From NCBI RefSeq assembly GCF_014207985.1, contig NZ_JACHMI010000001.1:8725001-8789000 (forward strand): DNA of 64,000 nt, written 5' to 3'. The first letter of the stretch is position 1; every line of letters starts with the position of its first letter. The notes under the pieces were generated by a model that was not told the origin of the DNA, did no database searches, and saw nothing but the letters and a program-made list of their open reading frames with translations. Of this stretch, positions 27,419-35,677 are shown piece after piece. Source of the DNA: Nonomuraea rubra (lineage in GTDB: Bacteria; Actinomycetota; Actinomycetes; Streptosporangiales; Streptosporangiaceae). Made by a program: the position numbers and the translations under genes.

Positions 27419-28350
27419 GTGCGTACTGCCTGCCGCGGGTCGATGATCACGATGAGGAGGTCCACCACCAAACTCATGCCGACGTAGGCCAGGACGGCGA
27501 TCATCGTGAACGCCGTCAGCACCGGCATGTCGCGCGCGGTGATCGCCTCGATGGTGTACTTGCCGACGCCGGGCCAGCTGAAGACGGTCTCCGCGATGGG
27601 CGCGCCGCCGACGAGCGTGGCCGCGCCGAGCCCGACGACCGTGAGGAACGGCGGCAGGGCGTTGGGCAGCCGGTGCACGAACATGTTCCGCCACGTGCTC
27701 GCTCCCCTGGCGGTGGAGATGCGCAGGAAACCCGCGGCGTCGAGGTCGAGCAGGGCGGCGCGCAGCACCCTGGACCACACCGCCGCGGAGGCGAGGGCGA
27801 GCGTGAACGCGGGCAGGAACACGGTCGCCCAGGTGCCGTCGGCGATCACCCGCCCCCACCCGAGCCTGACCGCCACCAGGTCGAGCAGCAGCACCCCGAT
27901 GAGATAGGCGGGCAACGCCAGCGCGACGGTGCTGAGCCCCCGCGAGAGGTGGTCGGCCCAACCGCCGCGCCGCCACCCGGCGAGAATGCCGAGCATCAGC
28001 GCGAGCGCGACGGCGATCAGCAGGGCCGCGACCGTCAGGATGATCGTCGCGGGCAGCCGTGAGGCGAACTCGCTCGCCACCGGGTTGCCCGTGCGCCAGG
28101 AGACGCCGAGGTCGCCGCGGAACAATCCGGCGAACCAGTCCAGGAACCGGATGGGAATCGGCTGCTCCAGCCCGAGCTCGGCGCGGACCGCCGCGACCTG
28201 CGCGGGGTCGGGCTCCTCGATGCCCCTGACGTTGAGAATGCGCCGTGCCGGATCACCAGGGGCGGCGATGAGCAGGGCGAAGACGATGACGCCTCCGCCC
28301 AGCGCGCTCATCACCGCCTGACCGGCACGCCGTAGCGCGATCAGCAGCAC
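27415..28350 (-). CDS. Nik/Opp-type permease, B subunit
   Basis: A 311-residue permease of the DppB/NikB family with GDLGVSWRTGNPV and the EAA-like loop STARGASTWRNMFVHRLPNA; the C-terminal ETVFSWPGVGKY is a B-subunit signature. GTG start 4 bp behind the binding-protein stop. Second half of the pore with the 26537 product. Confidence 0.9.
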   Translation of the reverse strand: MLLIALRRAGQAVMSALGGGVIVFALLIAAPGDPARRILNVRGIEEPDPAQVAAVRAELGLEQPIPIRFLDWFAGLFRGDLGVSWRTGNPVASEFASRLPATIILTVAALLIAVALALMLGILAGWRRGGWADHLSRGLSTVALALPAYLIGVLLLDLVAVRLGWGRVIADGTWATVFLPAFTLALASAAVWSRVLRAALLDLDAAGFLRISTARGASTWRNMFVHRLPNALPPFLTVVGLGAATLVGGAPIAETVFSWPGVGKYTIEAITARDMPVLTAFTMIAVLAYVGMSLVVDLLIVIIDPRQAVRT

Positions 28351-28354
28351 GGCG

Positions 28355-29935
28355 TCAGGTCGCCGGCGCGGTCTTGTGGTCGATCCACAGGTTGGGCACC
28401 GGCACCCGGTACCCCTGCAGTGCGGGACCGACGACGACCGTCAGGAGCCGTTGCGCCGCGACCGCGTAGTAGCCGCGGTCCCAGACCAGCCGCTGGATCT
28501 GCCCGAGGATCGCCGTACGCCGCTTCTCGTCCGACGTCCTGCCCAACTCGGTGATGTGCGCGTCCAGCTCGTCGTCGGCGATCTTGGCGTAGTTGTTCGT
28601 GCCGCCGGAGGCGAGCAGCTCCGACAGGGCCTGGTCGGGGCTTCCGCCGAACGACAGCAGGGACGAAGAGAGGGAGACCTCCCAGTCCTCGCCGTCCCTG
28701 GCCGCGCTGTGGTCGTCGACCTGGACGACCTTGACCTCGATGCCGGCCTTCTTGAGCTGGCTCTGCATCGCCGTGGCGATGGTGACGCCGTCGGGCATGG
28801 ACGGCGTGCAGATGATGCGGATCACCAGGCGGCGGCCGTCCCTCTGGCGGATGCCGTCCTCGCCGGCGGTCCAGCCGGCGGCCTCCAGCTCGCTCGCCGC
28901 CCGGTTCAGGTCGGTGGTCTGGGTCTCGATCGTGTACGGGTAGCCGGGCGGGAAGACCGCCTTGGCATGGCCGACATGCCCCTGCAGCACCTCTTCGGCG
29001 ATCGCGCGGTAGTCCGTGGCCAGGTAGATCGCGCGGCGCACGGCCTCATCCCGCATCAGCGGCGACGCCACGCGCGAGATCAGCCCGAACACCAGACCGG
29101 TCGGCTCGCCCTTGAGGAAGTACGCGTCCGTACGGCCTCGCAGGGTGCGGGCGGCGCTCACCGGCATGTACAGGGCCAGGTCGGCCTCGCCCGCCTGCAC
29201 CGCCTGCATGCGCGAGGTCGCCTCGGCGACGAAGCGGATGCTGAGCCCGTCGAGCGCGGGCCGCCCCTGCCAGTAACTTGCGACGGGCGCCAGCTCGGCG
29301 CCCTTGACGTCCAGGCTCGTCACCTTGTACGGCCCCGTGTACAGCCCGGCGTTCAGCAGCGCCTCGGCGCCCTTCTTGGAGGCCACGTGCTGCTTGTACG
29401 CCTCGACGTCCATGACGAGCACGTTCGACTCGTCCGCCAGCAGGTTGGGCATCGTCGGGGTCGGCTCGCTCGTCTTCAGCGTCACCTCGAGCGGGCCGGT
29501 GACCTCCGCCGAGGCGAAGTTGGCCGAGCGGGAGAAACCGGGCTGGTTCTCGGCGCTCCAGGTCAGCGTCGCGGCCAGCGCCTTGGCGTCGAAGGGCTTG
29601 CCGTTGACGAAGGTCACGCCCTCGTTCACCTTCAGCCGCCACGTACGGCCGTCCACCGCCGCGAGCTCGGACAACACCCAGGGCGTCGGCACCCCGTTCT
29701 CCGACGCCCGCATCAGCAGCTCGACATAGCCGAACTCGACGCCCCAGTAGCCGCTGGTGATGGGGTCGAGGTCGTCGATCGCATAAGGCGTCGCGATGGT
29801 CAGCTTTCCATCCGCACGGGCGCTGGGAGGGCTCTCGGCCGTGGTGGCGCACGCGGTCAGCAGGAGGAGCACCACCATGGCGCATGCGGCTACCAGCCTC
29901 CGGCGTCGCGGGCCTGCAGCCTCGTCAGCGCGCAT
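28355..29935 (-). CDS. Nik/Opp-type substrate-binding lipoprotein (SBP family 5)
   Basis: A 526-residue binding protein with lipobox LTAC (Cys about 29) and the family-5 features: ATPYAIDDLDP at the mature N-terminus, VTFVNGKPFDA and the DYRAIAEEVLQG region. First gene of the four-gene importer operon. The family binds peptides, nickel chelates or opine metallophores; no residue seen here decides between them. Its setting beside a copper ATPase and many metal importers favours a metal chelate. Confidence 0.88.
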   Translation of the reverse strand: MRADEAAGPRRRRLVAACAMVVLLLLTACATTAESPPSARADGKLTIATPYAIDDLDPITSGYWGVEFGYVELLMRASENGVPTPWVLSELAAVDGRTWRLKVNEGVTFVNGKPFDAKALAATLTWSAENQPGFSRSANFASAEVTGPLEVTLKTSEPTPTMPNLLADESNVLVMDVEAYKQHVASKKGAEALLNAGLYTGPYKVTSLDVKGAELAPVASYWQGRPALDGLSIRFVAEATSRMQAVQAGEADLALYMPVSAARTLRGRTDAYFLKGEPTGLVFGLISRVASPLMRDEAVRRAIYLATDYRAIAEEVLQGHVGHAKAVFPPGYPYTIETQTTDLNRAASELEAAGWTAGEDGIRQRDGRRLVIRIICTPSMPDGVTIATAMQSQLKKAGIEVKVVQVDDHSAARDGEDWEVSLSSSLLSFGGSPDQALSELLASGGTNNYAKIADDELDAHITELGRTSDEKRRTAILGQIQRLVWDRGYYAVAAQRLLTVVVGPALQGYRVPVPNLWIDHKTAPAT

Positions 29936-29964
29936 GACGCGTCACCGCCACAAGCGCGGGTGCT

Positions 29965-30081
29965 TGATGCATGCACGGCTCAACAGTCGCGACGGTCACG
30001 GGCGGAACGGCGCTCGTCCAGCACAAACTCATGATCGAAACGTCGTGTGGGCCGACGTGGAAGTTCCACCGGCATGCATCA
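29965..30081. promoter_or_regulatory. Paired inverted repeats upstream of Nik/Opp operon
   Basis: TGATGCATGC (29965-29974) and its exact reverse complement GCATGCATCA (30072-30081) bracket a 97-bp segment in front of the importer operon. Close to the second arm lies a perfect odd-centred palindrome, GTGGAA-G-TTCCAC (30057-30069). These are good candidates for operator sites with looping, or for a terminator of the sigma-factor gene in the case of the 13-bp palindrome. Confidence 0.45.
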
Positions 30082-30111
30082 CAGTCAGATAACGAAGCCA
30101 CCACCTCAACG

Positions 30112-30684
30112 TCAGGCGGCCAGCCAGGACGCCGACAGCTGATGCCGAGCCCGGGCCACCCTGGAGCGCACCGTTCCCACCGGGCAGCCGAGCAGCTCGG
30201 CTGCCTCGGTGTACTGCAGGCCCACGACCTGGGTCAGCACGAAGGCGCGGCGGCGTTCCTGCGGCACCTCGGCCAGCAACTCGGCCAGTTCCACCGCATC
30301 CTGCGAGCCGGGCAGGTCACGGGGCTGGCACCGCTCCACGGCGGCCTGCCAGTCGGTCAGATCCGCGACCACGGGCCGCGCCCTCGCGGCCCGGAATCGA
30401 TCGACGACCACCCGGCGGGCGATGGACAACACCCAGGCTCTGGCCGACGATCTTCCGGCGAAGCGCGGCAGGCTGCCCAGGACACGGACGAACGTCTCCT
30501 GGGTCAGGTCATCGGCCGACTGGACGTCGGTCAGGTAGGCCAGGAAACGGCGTACGTCGCCGTACACCGCCTCGGTGAAGGCCGCGACGTCCGCCGGCAC
30601 GCCATCGCGGGCGGCCAGGGCGAGCGCGGTCAGGCGCTGGTCGTCATCTGAGCGTTCATCGGTGACACCAGGACTCGACTCCAT
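30112..30684 (-). CDS. ECF-type RNA polymerase sigma factor
   Basis: A 190-residue sigma-70 family member. Region 2 shows DDLTQETFVRVLGSLPRFAG and AWVLSIARRVVVDRFRAARA; region 4 shows LTQVVGLQYTEAAELLGCPVGTVRSRVARAR. The ATG at 30684 is preceded by AGGGAGCG; the frame is open to 30780. No anti-sigma gene is adjacent. It lies behind two His/Met-rich membrane proteins, which could be its sensors or its targets. In mycobacteria the ECF factor SigC has been linked to copper acquisition, but I cannot place this protein in that subgroup by eye. Confidence 0.88.
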   Translation of the reverse strand: MESSPGVTDERSDDDQRLTALALAARDGVPADVAAFTEAVYGDVRRFLAYLTDVQSADDLTQETFVRVLGSLPRFAGRSSARAWVLSIARRVVVDRFRAARARPVVADLTDWQAAVERCQPRDLPGSQDAVELAELLAEVPQERRRAFVLTQVVGLQYTEAAELLGCPVGTVRSRVARARHQLSASWLAA

Positions 30685-30856
30685 CGCTCCCTGTGTCCGG
30701 TGCGTTTGCGCAGAAGGAAGCGTTTGCGGAGAAGGAAGAACGTGGGGATGCGGCCGAGCTGCGGGGACAGGTTCCGGCATGAAGGGCTCCCGTTTCGGGC
30801 GTACGACGGCTACCGGGCGGAGCGCATCCGTCCGGCGAAGGGAAGAAGCAGGGGGT

Positions 30857-31456
30857 TCAGAGAGCCGGTGGAGCGCGCCCGTTCAGCGAGTGCTCGAGCA
30901 GCACGGAGCGAAGAGGCGCCGGCTCGACGGTGTCTACGATCACCGTCCAGTACGGCGTGCGGTGCGGCACACGCAGCAGCACAAGAACGCGCACACCGAG
31001 GTGACGCAGCAACGCCCAGAGCACCGCCTCACCTCGTGACAGCCACACGGCCGTCATCACGGTCGCCAGGCCGTGGGCGACCAGCATCCCCAGCCCCGGA
31101 ACGAGACCGGAGTGCACGTGCCCACCGGGCAAACCCGACAACACCGGCAATGACGGCGCGAATGAGAACAGCAGGTGCAACGCCACCTGCACGCCCGCCA
31201 GCAGCAGGAAGACGGCAGTCCCGCCGCGCTCCCGGCCGGTCGACGGCACGGCGGCGACGAAGGAGACCACCAGAGCCGTCACCGCCAGAAGGGCGGTCAC
31301 CCTGCCGCCCCCGAGCAGGTGGGCGAACGCGCCCAGCCCGCAGCACACCACGGCGAAGGCCGTGGCGCGCAGCAGGCGGAACATCACTGCAGCGGGCATG
31401 ACTCCGGCTGTCATCTCAAGGGGCGGCGGACCGGCACCGTCATGCCGGCCGTGCAT
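30857..31456 (-). CDS. His-rich membrane protein (paralogue 3 of 4)
   Basis: A 199-residue membrane protein with about five hydrophobic segments, a first helix ending AHLLGGG, LHLLFSF, then a loop with GGHVHSG and GLGMLVAHG. The C-terminus reads GRAPPAL, a variant of the RRGPP ending of its relatives at 13484, 16224 and 31550. Starts at 31414 or further inside are possible; none has a good ribosome binding site. It sits between a paralogue and an ECF sigma gene on the same strand. Confidence 0.65.
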   Translation of the reverse strand: MHGRHDGAGPPPLEMTAGVMPAAVMFRLLRATAFAVVCCGLGAFAHLLGGGRVTALLAVTALVVSFVAAVPSTGRERGGTAVFLLLAGVQVALHLLFSFAPSLPVLSGLPGGHVHSGLVPGLGMLVAHGLATVMTAVWLSRGEAVLWALLRHLGVRVLVLLRVPHRTPYWTVIVDTVEPAPLRSVLLEHSLNGRAPPAL

Positions 31457-31549
31457 CGTGTCGGACCGAATGCCGCAACAGCGGCATGTCCTTCTTGGCT
31501 ACGTTGATGCCCGCGGAGGTCCGCCCCGGCGGACAGGCGGGACGGGCCG

Positions 31550-32122
31550 TTAGTGAGCGGGCGACGCCACGGGCGGCCCGCGCCGCCGTACCGCCCGCAC
31601 GAGCTCAGGCCCGCGATGCATCCTCGTCTCGGCCACGAGCACGACCCGGACCGGCGTCGCGAACGGCTCGACCGCGCCGACGAGCAGCCGCCGCAGCTTC
31701 GGCAGCGGAGCCATCCCCCGCAGCCGGACCATCAGCCAGAACGCGCTCTCCCCGCGATAGAGCCACCATCCACTCAGCACCGCGACCACGAGATGAGCCA
31801 CGGTCATGCCGGCGCCCGGTGTGCCCGCGTGCACATGCTCGGCATACGCCACGGTGCCGGCGGCGCTCCTGGTGAACAGTTCATGCAGCAGGAGCTGAGC
31901 CACCGCCGTCGCTGCGACGACGATCTCGGGGCCACGCTCTCGTCCGCTGAGCACGAAGGCGAGGACGAAGGTCCCCAGCACGCCGATCAGTAACGTCGGA
32001 ACCGCGACCGGAGCACCGCCAGCCAGGACATGCCCGCCCGCAGAGATGACAACGCACACCGCGGCGAAGACGGCGGCGCGTGCCAGGCGCGAGATCCGTT
32101 CCAGGGCGGACACGGCACTCAT
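31550..32122 (-). CDS. His-rich membrane protein (paralogue 4 of 4)
   Basis: A 190-residue membrane protein with the common layout: a first helix ending GHVLAGG, then LLLHELF, a His-containing loop YAEHVHAGTPGAGMTVAH, and a C-terminal RRRGPP six residues before the stop region. I use the ATG at 32122; a GTG three codons later (32113) has ideal spacing to GGAAGG and may be the true start. Together with 30857 and the sigma gene it could form one transcript. Confidence 0.7.
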   Translation of the reverse strand: MSAVSALERISRLARAAVFAAVCVVISAGGHVLAGGAPVAVPTLLIGVLGTFVLAFVLSGRERGPEIVVAATAVAQLLLHELFTRSAAGTVAYAEHVHAGTPGAGMTVAHLVVAVLSGWWLYRGESAFWLMVRLRGMAPLPKLRRLLVGAVEPFATPVRVVLVAETRMHRGPELVRAVRRRGPPVASPAH

Positions 32123-32377
32123 CCTTCCAGCCCGACGCCCCGGTGAGAAGTCCGCCCTCCAGCGAAGCTTCCCTCTCCCGACCCGTACGGTCTCAGGTAT
32201 GCAGCGGACCTGCGAAAGGTTCAGCGCCTCTCTGGCCGTTCTTGACCGCGCGACAGGTGACCGCCAGGTTGCCGAGCGCGTCCTCACCCAGATGGCCATC
32301 GACCTCGGAAGCCTCGCGCAGATGCGCGAGGATTCGCCAGACGTCGCCGCTGGACGTATCCGACGGCAGGCCTGCGA

Positions 32378-33361
32378 TCAGCGGCCGTTTCGCAAGTAGG
32401 CGACCAGTGTCGCCACCGAATCGAGCTCGTGGGAGCCGACCAGCCATCGGCCGGGCGAACGCACCTCGACTGTGATGTCGGCATGATGCTCGCTGATGCG
32501 GTATCCGGCGCGCTCCACCGCACGGGCGGTCCATGACAGCAGGTCGGCCGAGCAGTCCTGCGGTGCCGTGATGCACGCGGTGGCCGAGTGGCGGGTGTCC
32601 CAGGTAAAGGTGCCGGTTCGCGGGTCGAAGGCGGCGGCGTCGTTGAGCATGCGCCGCAGGTGTCCGGCCAGCCCGATCTCTTCCGGCGCGCCGCTGATCA
32701 GCTCGCGCTCGGGAGTGACCAGCCAGACCGAGTCGGCGTGCCGCAGCATGTGCTCGACGTCGTGGGTAGACATCAGGACGGCGAGGCCGTGCTCGTCCGT
32801 CAGGGAGAGCAGCAGCTTGATGAGCTCCAGCCGGGCAGCCACGTCGAGGAACGCGGTGGGCTCGTCCAGCAGCAGCACGGACGGCTGCTGGGCGAGCGCC
32901 CGCGCGATCATGAGGCGCTGCCGCTCGCCATCGCTGAGCTCCGACACCGGCCGGTGGGCCAGGTGCCCGGCGTTGGTGGTGTCCAGGGCCTGCTCGATAA
33001 CGCGGCGGTCGGTGTCGTCGAGTCGGCCGAACCATCCGGTGTGCGGGGCGCGTCCGAGGGCGACGAGGTCGTAGCCGTGCAGTTGGCCGACGGCGACCCT
33101 GTCGGTGAGGACGATGGCCAGCTCCCCGGCGAGCTCGCGTGGGGAGAGGTCGGTGATGGGCCGCCCGCGCAGCTCGATGCGTCCGGTGAGCCGTGGCTGG
33201 GCGCGGGCCAGGGTGCGCATGAGGGTGGACTTGCCGATACCGTTCGCACCGATCAGGCAGGCCAGTTCCCCGGCGTGCAAGTTGACATTGATGTTCGAGA
33301 GCACGGCGCGGCGGCGGTAACCCACCGTGAGGTCCGTGGCGCCCAGCCGTACGTCAGACAC
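32378..33361 (-). CDS. FecE-type ABC importer ATPase with C-terminal extension
   Basis: A 327-residue ATPase with GANGIGKST (about 37-45), a variant signature LSDGE in place of LSGGE, and LLLDEPTAFLD. About 75 extra residues follow the ATPase core, including a CITAPQDCSADLL segment with two cysteines. The GTG start overlaps the permease gene by 8 bp. It belongs with the permease and binding protein encoded upstream on the same strand (33354-35622). The 255 bp beyond its end hold no gene I can support. Confidence 0.87.
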   Translation of the reverse strand: MSDVRLGATDLTVGYRRRAVLSNINVNLHAGELACLIGANGIGKSTLMRTLARAQPRLTGRIELRGRPITDLSPRELAGELAIVLTDRVAVGQLHGYDLVALGRAPHTGWFGRLDDTDRRVIEQALDTTNAGHLAHRPVSELSDGERQRLMIARALAQQPSVLLLDEPTAFLDVAARLELIKLLLSLTDEHGLAVLMSTHDVEHMLRHADSVWLVTPERELISGAPEEIGLAGHLRRMLNDAAAFDPRTGTFTWDTRHSATACITAPQDCSADLLSWTARAVERAGYRISEHHADITVEVRSPGRWLVGSHELDSVATLVAYLRNGR

Positions 33362-34439
33362 TAAAACCTCCGCCAGCCCGGTTGATCCGCAGCAATACGT
33401 GAAGCACGACGGGCGCGCCGAGCAGCGCCAAGGCGGCGTTGAGCGGCAGCGTGAGCCCGGTTCCGGGCAGCTGCGCGAAGATCCCGGCGGCCAGGGCGAT
33501 CATCGCGCCGAGCAGCGCCGAGCCGGGGATCAGCAGCCGGTGGTCGGCCGTGCCGAGCAGGCCTCGCGCCAGGTGCGGGGCGGCGATGCCGAGGAAGGCG
33601 ATCGGCCCGGTGTAGGCGGTGACTGCGCCGGACAGCAGGGCGGTGGCGGCGATGGCGACGATCCGCACCCGCCGCGGGGACAGGCCCATGCTCTGGGCAT
33701 ACCGCTCCCCCAGCAGCGACACGTTCAGCTGCTTGACGAAGAGGGTCAGCAGCAGCGTGCCCGCGGCCACCACCGAGGCGAGCACGGGGAGCTGGGCTGA
33801 GCGGACGCCCTCGAAGCTGCCGAACTGCCACTGGGTGAAGGCCACCACGGCCTCGGGCCGGGCGAAGAACACCAGCACGTTGGTGATCGCGCCGAGGAAG
33901 GCGGCGACCATGATGCCCGCCACCAGGACGATCACCATGTTCCGCACCTGCCCGGCGACGGCCAGCATGACCAGCAGGACGGCGGCCGCACCGGCAGCGG
34001 CGGCGCCAACGACGCCGAGCCCGTGCAGCGGGGCGAGTCCCGCCAGCAGCGAGGCGCCCACGCCGGTGGCCGCGCCCTGCGGCAGCAGGAGCAGGCCCAC
34101 CCCGAGGCCCGCTCCCGAGGTGACGCCGAGGACGTACGGCTCGGCCAGAGCGTTGCGGAACAGCGTCTGCATGGCGAGCCCGGCCAGGGCCATCGCCGTC
34201 CCGGCGAGGATCGCCGTCGTCGCACGCGGCAGGCGCAGGTCGAGGACGATTGCCCGCCAGGTCCTGCGGGCCGGGGCCTGTCCGCGCAGGATGGCGATGA
34301 CCTCCTCCAGCGGCACGCTGACCGACCCCCAGGCCAGCGTGGCCAGGAACGCGGCCAGCACCCCGGCGGCGAGCACGGCGAGGACGACGGCGCGGCGCGC
34401 GCTACTCGGCCGGGACACGCTTGACGAACTGGAGCTCAT
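33354..34439 (-). CDS. FecCD-family ABC importer permease
   Basis: A 361-residue permease with LPRATTAILAGTAMALAGLAMQ (about 69-90), NALAEPYVLGVTSGAG and FLGIAAPHLARGLLGTADHR in the C-terminal part. The ATG at 34439 lies 38 bp inside the end of the binding-protein gene; a shorter form is possible. It is more distant from the other permeases here (FRNALAEP in place of RNPLADP), so its ligand may differ. Confidence 0.9.
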   Translation of the reverse strand: MSSSSSSVSRPSSARRAVVLAVLAAGVLAAFLATLAWGSVSVPLEEVIAILRGQAPARRTWRAIVLDLRLPRATTAILAGTAMALAGLAMQTLFRNALAEPYVLGVTSGAGLGVGLLLLPQGAATGVGASLLAGLAPLHGLGVVGAAAAGAAAVLLVMLAVAGQVRNMVIVLVAGIMVAAFLGAITNVLVFFARPEAVVAFTQWQFGSFEGVRSAQLPVLASVVAAGTLLLTLFVKQLNVSLLGERYAQSMGLSPRRVRIVAIAATALLSGAVTAYTGPIAFLGIAAPHLARGLLGTADHRLLIPGSALLGAMIALAAGIFAQLPGTGLTLPLNAALALLGAPVVLHVLLRINRAGGGFSV

Positions 34440-35622
34440 CGCCGCTCTTCAGGAGTTCCGGGTGCAGGAGGTTCACCATGTCGCGCAGGATCAGGTCGGC
34501 CTCCAACGCGCCGTTGAGGAAGTAGTCGGCCCCGCGGGACCCGACGCGATGGAACGTCCTGCCGTTCTCCAGGGCGGGCAGGCGGGCGAGCCGGTCGTCG
34601 GCGGCGAGGTAGTCGGCTCCCGTCTTGTGCTTGGGGAAGAACACCAGGTCCATCCAGTAGTCGGCGTCGGCTCCCGCGTCGAGGAACTTCTCCAGCGACA
34701 GGGTCGCGATGCCGCCACCGGGCAGGTCGGGCACCGGCTCCGCGCCGGCCTCGCGGATGAGCTGGGGCTCGAACCGCTCCCGCTGCCTGGTGGTCACCGA
34801 TCCCGACTCGCCGACGGTGCCGATCAGCACCTTGGGCTTCTTCCGGTCGGCGACGTGCGCGTCGATCTGGGCACGCAGCTTCAGGTAACGCTCTTTGATC
34901 GGGTCGAACACCTGCTGGGCCTGCTGCTCGGCGTTGAAGAAGAGCGACAGGAACTTGATCTGCTCAGCCGCTCCGAGTGGCGTTTCGGTGTACGGGAAGT
35001 AGAAGACGATCGGAATGCCGAGTTCTTCGATCTTGCTGAAGGTCTGGTCGTCACCGGCGTAGTTGGTGTAGAAGTCGGGGTCGGCGTCGGCCAGCGCTTC
35101 GTAGTTGATCTCGTACCCGATCTCGGCGACCTTGCCCGCCTTGATCCGCTCAGCGATCCTGGGCAGGTAGGGTGCCTCGATGTCGCCGATGAACGGTTCG
35201 GCGTAGCCGGCCAGCGCGTCGGCCTTGCCCAACTTCTCCAGGGACGCGTACAGGACGCTGCCGCCGTCGACCATCGTCCTGACGGGAACCTCGATGACGG
35301 TGGCGCCGGCCAGCTCGCCGGTCAGTTCCGGACGCGGAGCACCGCACTGCAGCAGCACGTAGGTGCTGTCGATCTCGCGGCTGCCGGCCTTGGCGTGCCC
35401 GCCGGCCGCCTGCACCGTCGTCTTCAGCACCTTGTACGAGCGCTCGTAGCGAACCTGCCAGCCCTTGGCGTACTCCGCCTCGACCTGGTGAGGGAAGTAG
35501 TTCGTCTGGGGCGAGTACTCGGTCACGCAGCCGGGCCGCTCCGGGGCCGCCCGCGGTGGCGGGCCGGCGGCTCCGCATGCGGTGAGCCAGGCGGCCAGGA
35601 GCGCGCAGAATAAGCGTTTCAT
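34402..35622 (-). CDS. Large metal/metallophore binding lipoprotein
   Basis: A 406-residue class III-like binding protein, about 70 residues longer than its relatives in the window. Lipobox LTAC; cysteines in RPGCVTEY and LLQCGAPRP again form a likely pair. GAGGAG lies 8 nt before the ATG at 35622. It contains an aromatic, acidic stretch (EALADADPDFYTNYAGDD). First gene of the minus-strand importer and divergent, with only 55 bp between, from the exporter-fold pair of the second YcaO locus. Confidence 0.87.
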   Translation of the reverse strand: MKRLFCALLAAWLTACGAAGPPPRAAPERPGCVTEYSPQTNYFPHQVEAEYAKGWQVRYERSYKVLKTTVQAAGGHAKAGSREIDSTYVLLQCGAPRPELTGELAGATVIEVPVRTMVDGGSVLYASLEKLGKADALAGYAEPFIGDIEAPYLPRIAERIKAGKVAEIGYEINYEALADADPDFYTNYAGDDQTFSKIEELGIPIVFYFPYTETPLGAAEQIKFLSLFFNAEQQAQQVFDPIKERYLKLRAQIDAHVADRKKPKVLIGTVGESGSVTTRQRERFEPQLIREAGAEPVPDLPGGGIATLSLEKFLDAGADADYWMDLVFFPKHKTGADYLAADDRLARLPALENGRTFHRVGSRGADYFLNGALEADLILRDMVNLLHPELLKSGDELQFVKRVPAE

Positions 35623-35677
35623 CCATTTTCTCCTCTGCTGTTGCGCACCTTCCGGTGCCGGGTTAGCGTCCCTGGAT

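Noticed and set aside
32207..32399. Short plus-strand frame in the gap beyond the importer ATPase
   Set aside because: It overlaps the ATPase end, has no ribosome binding site and no recognisable motif.
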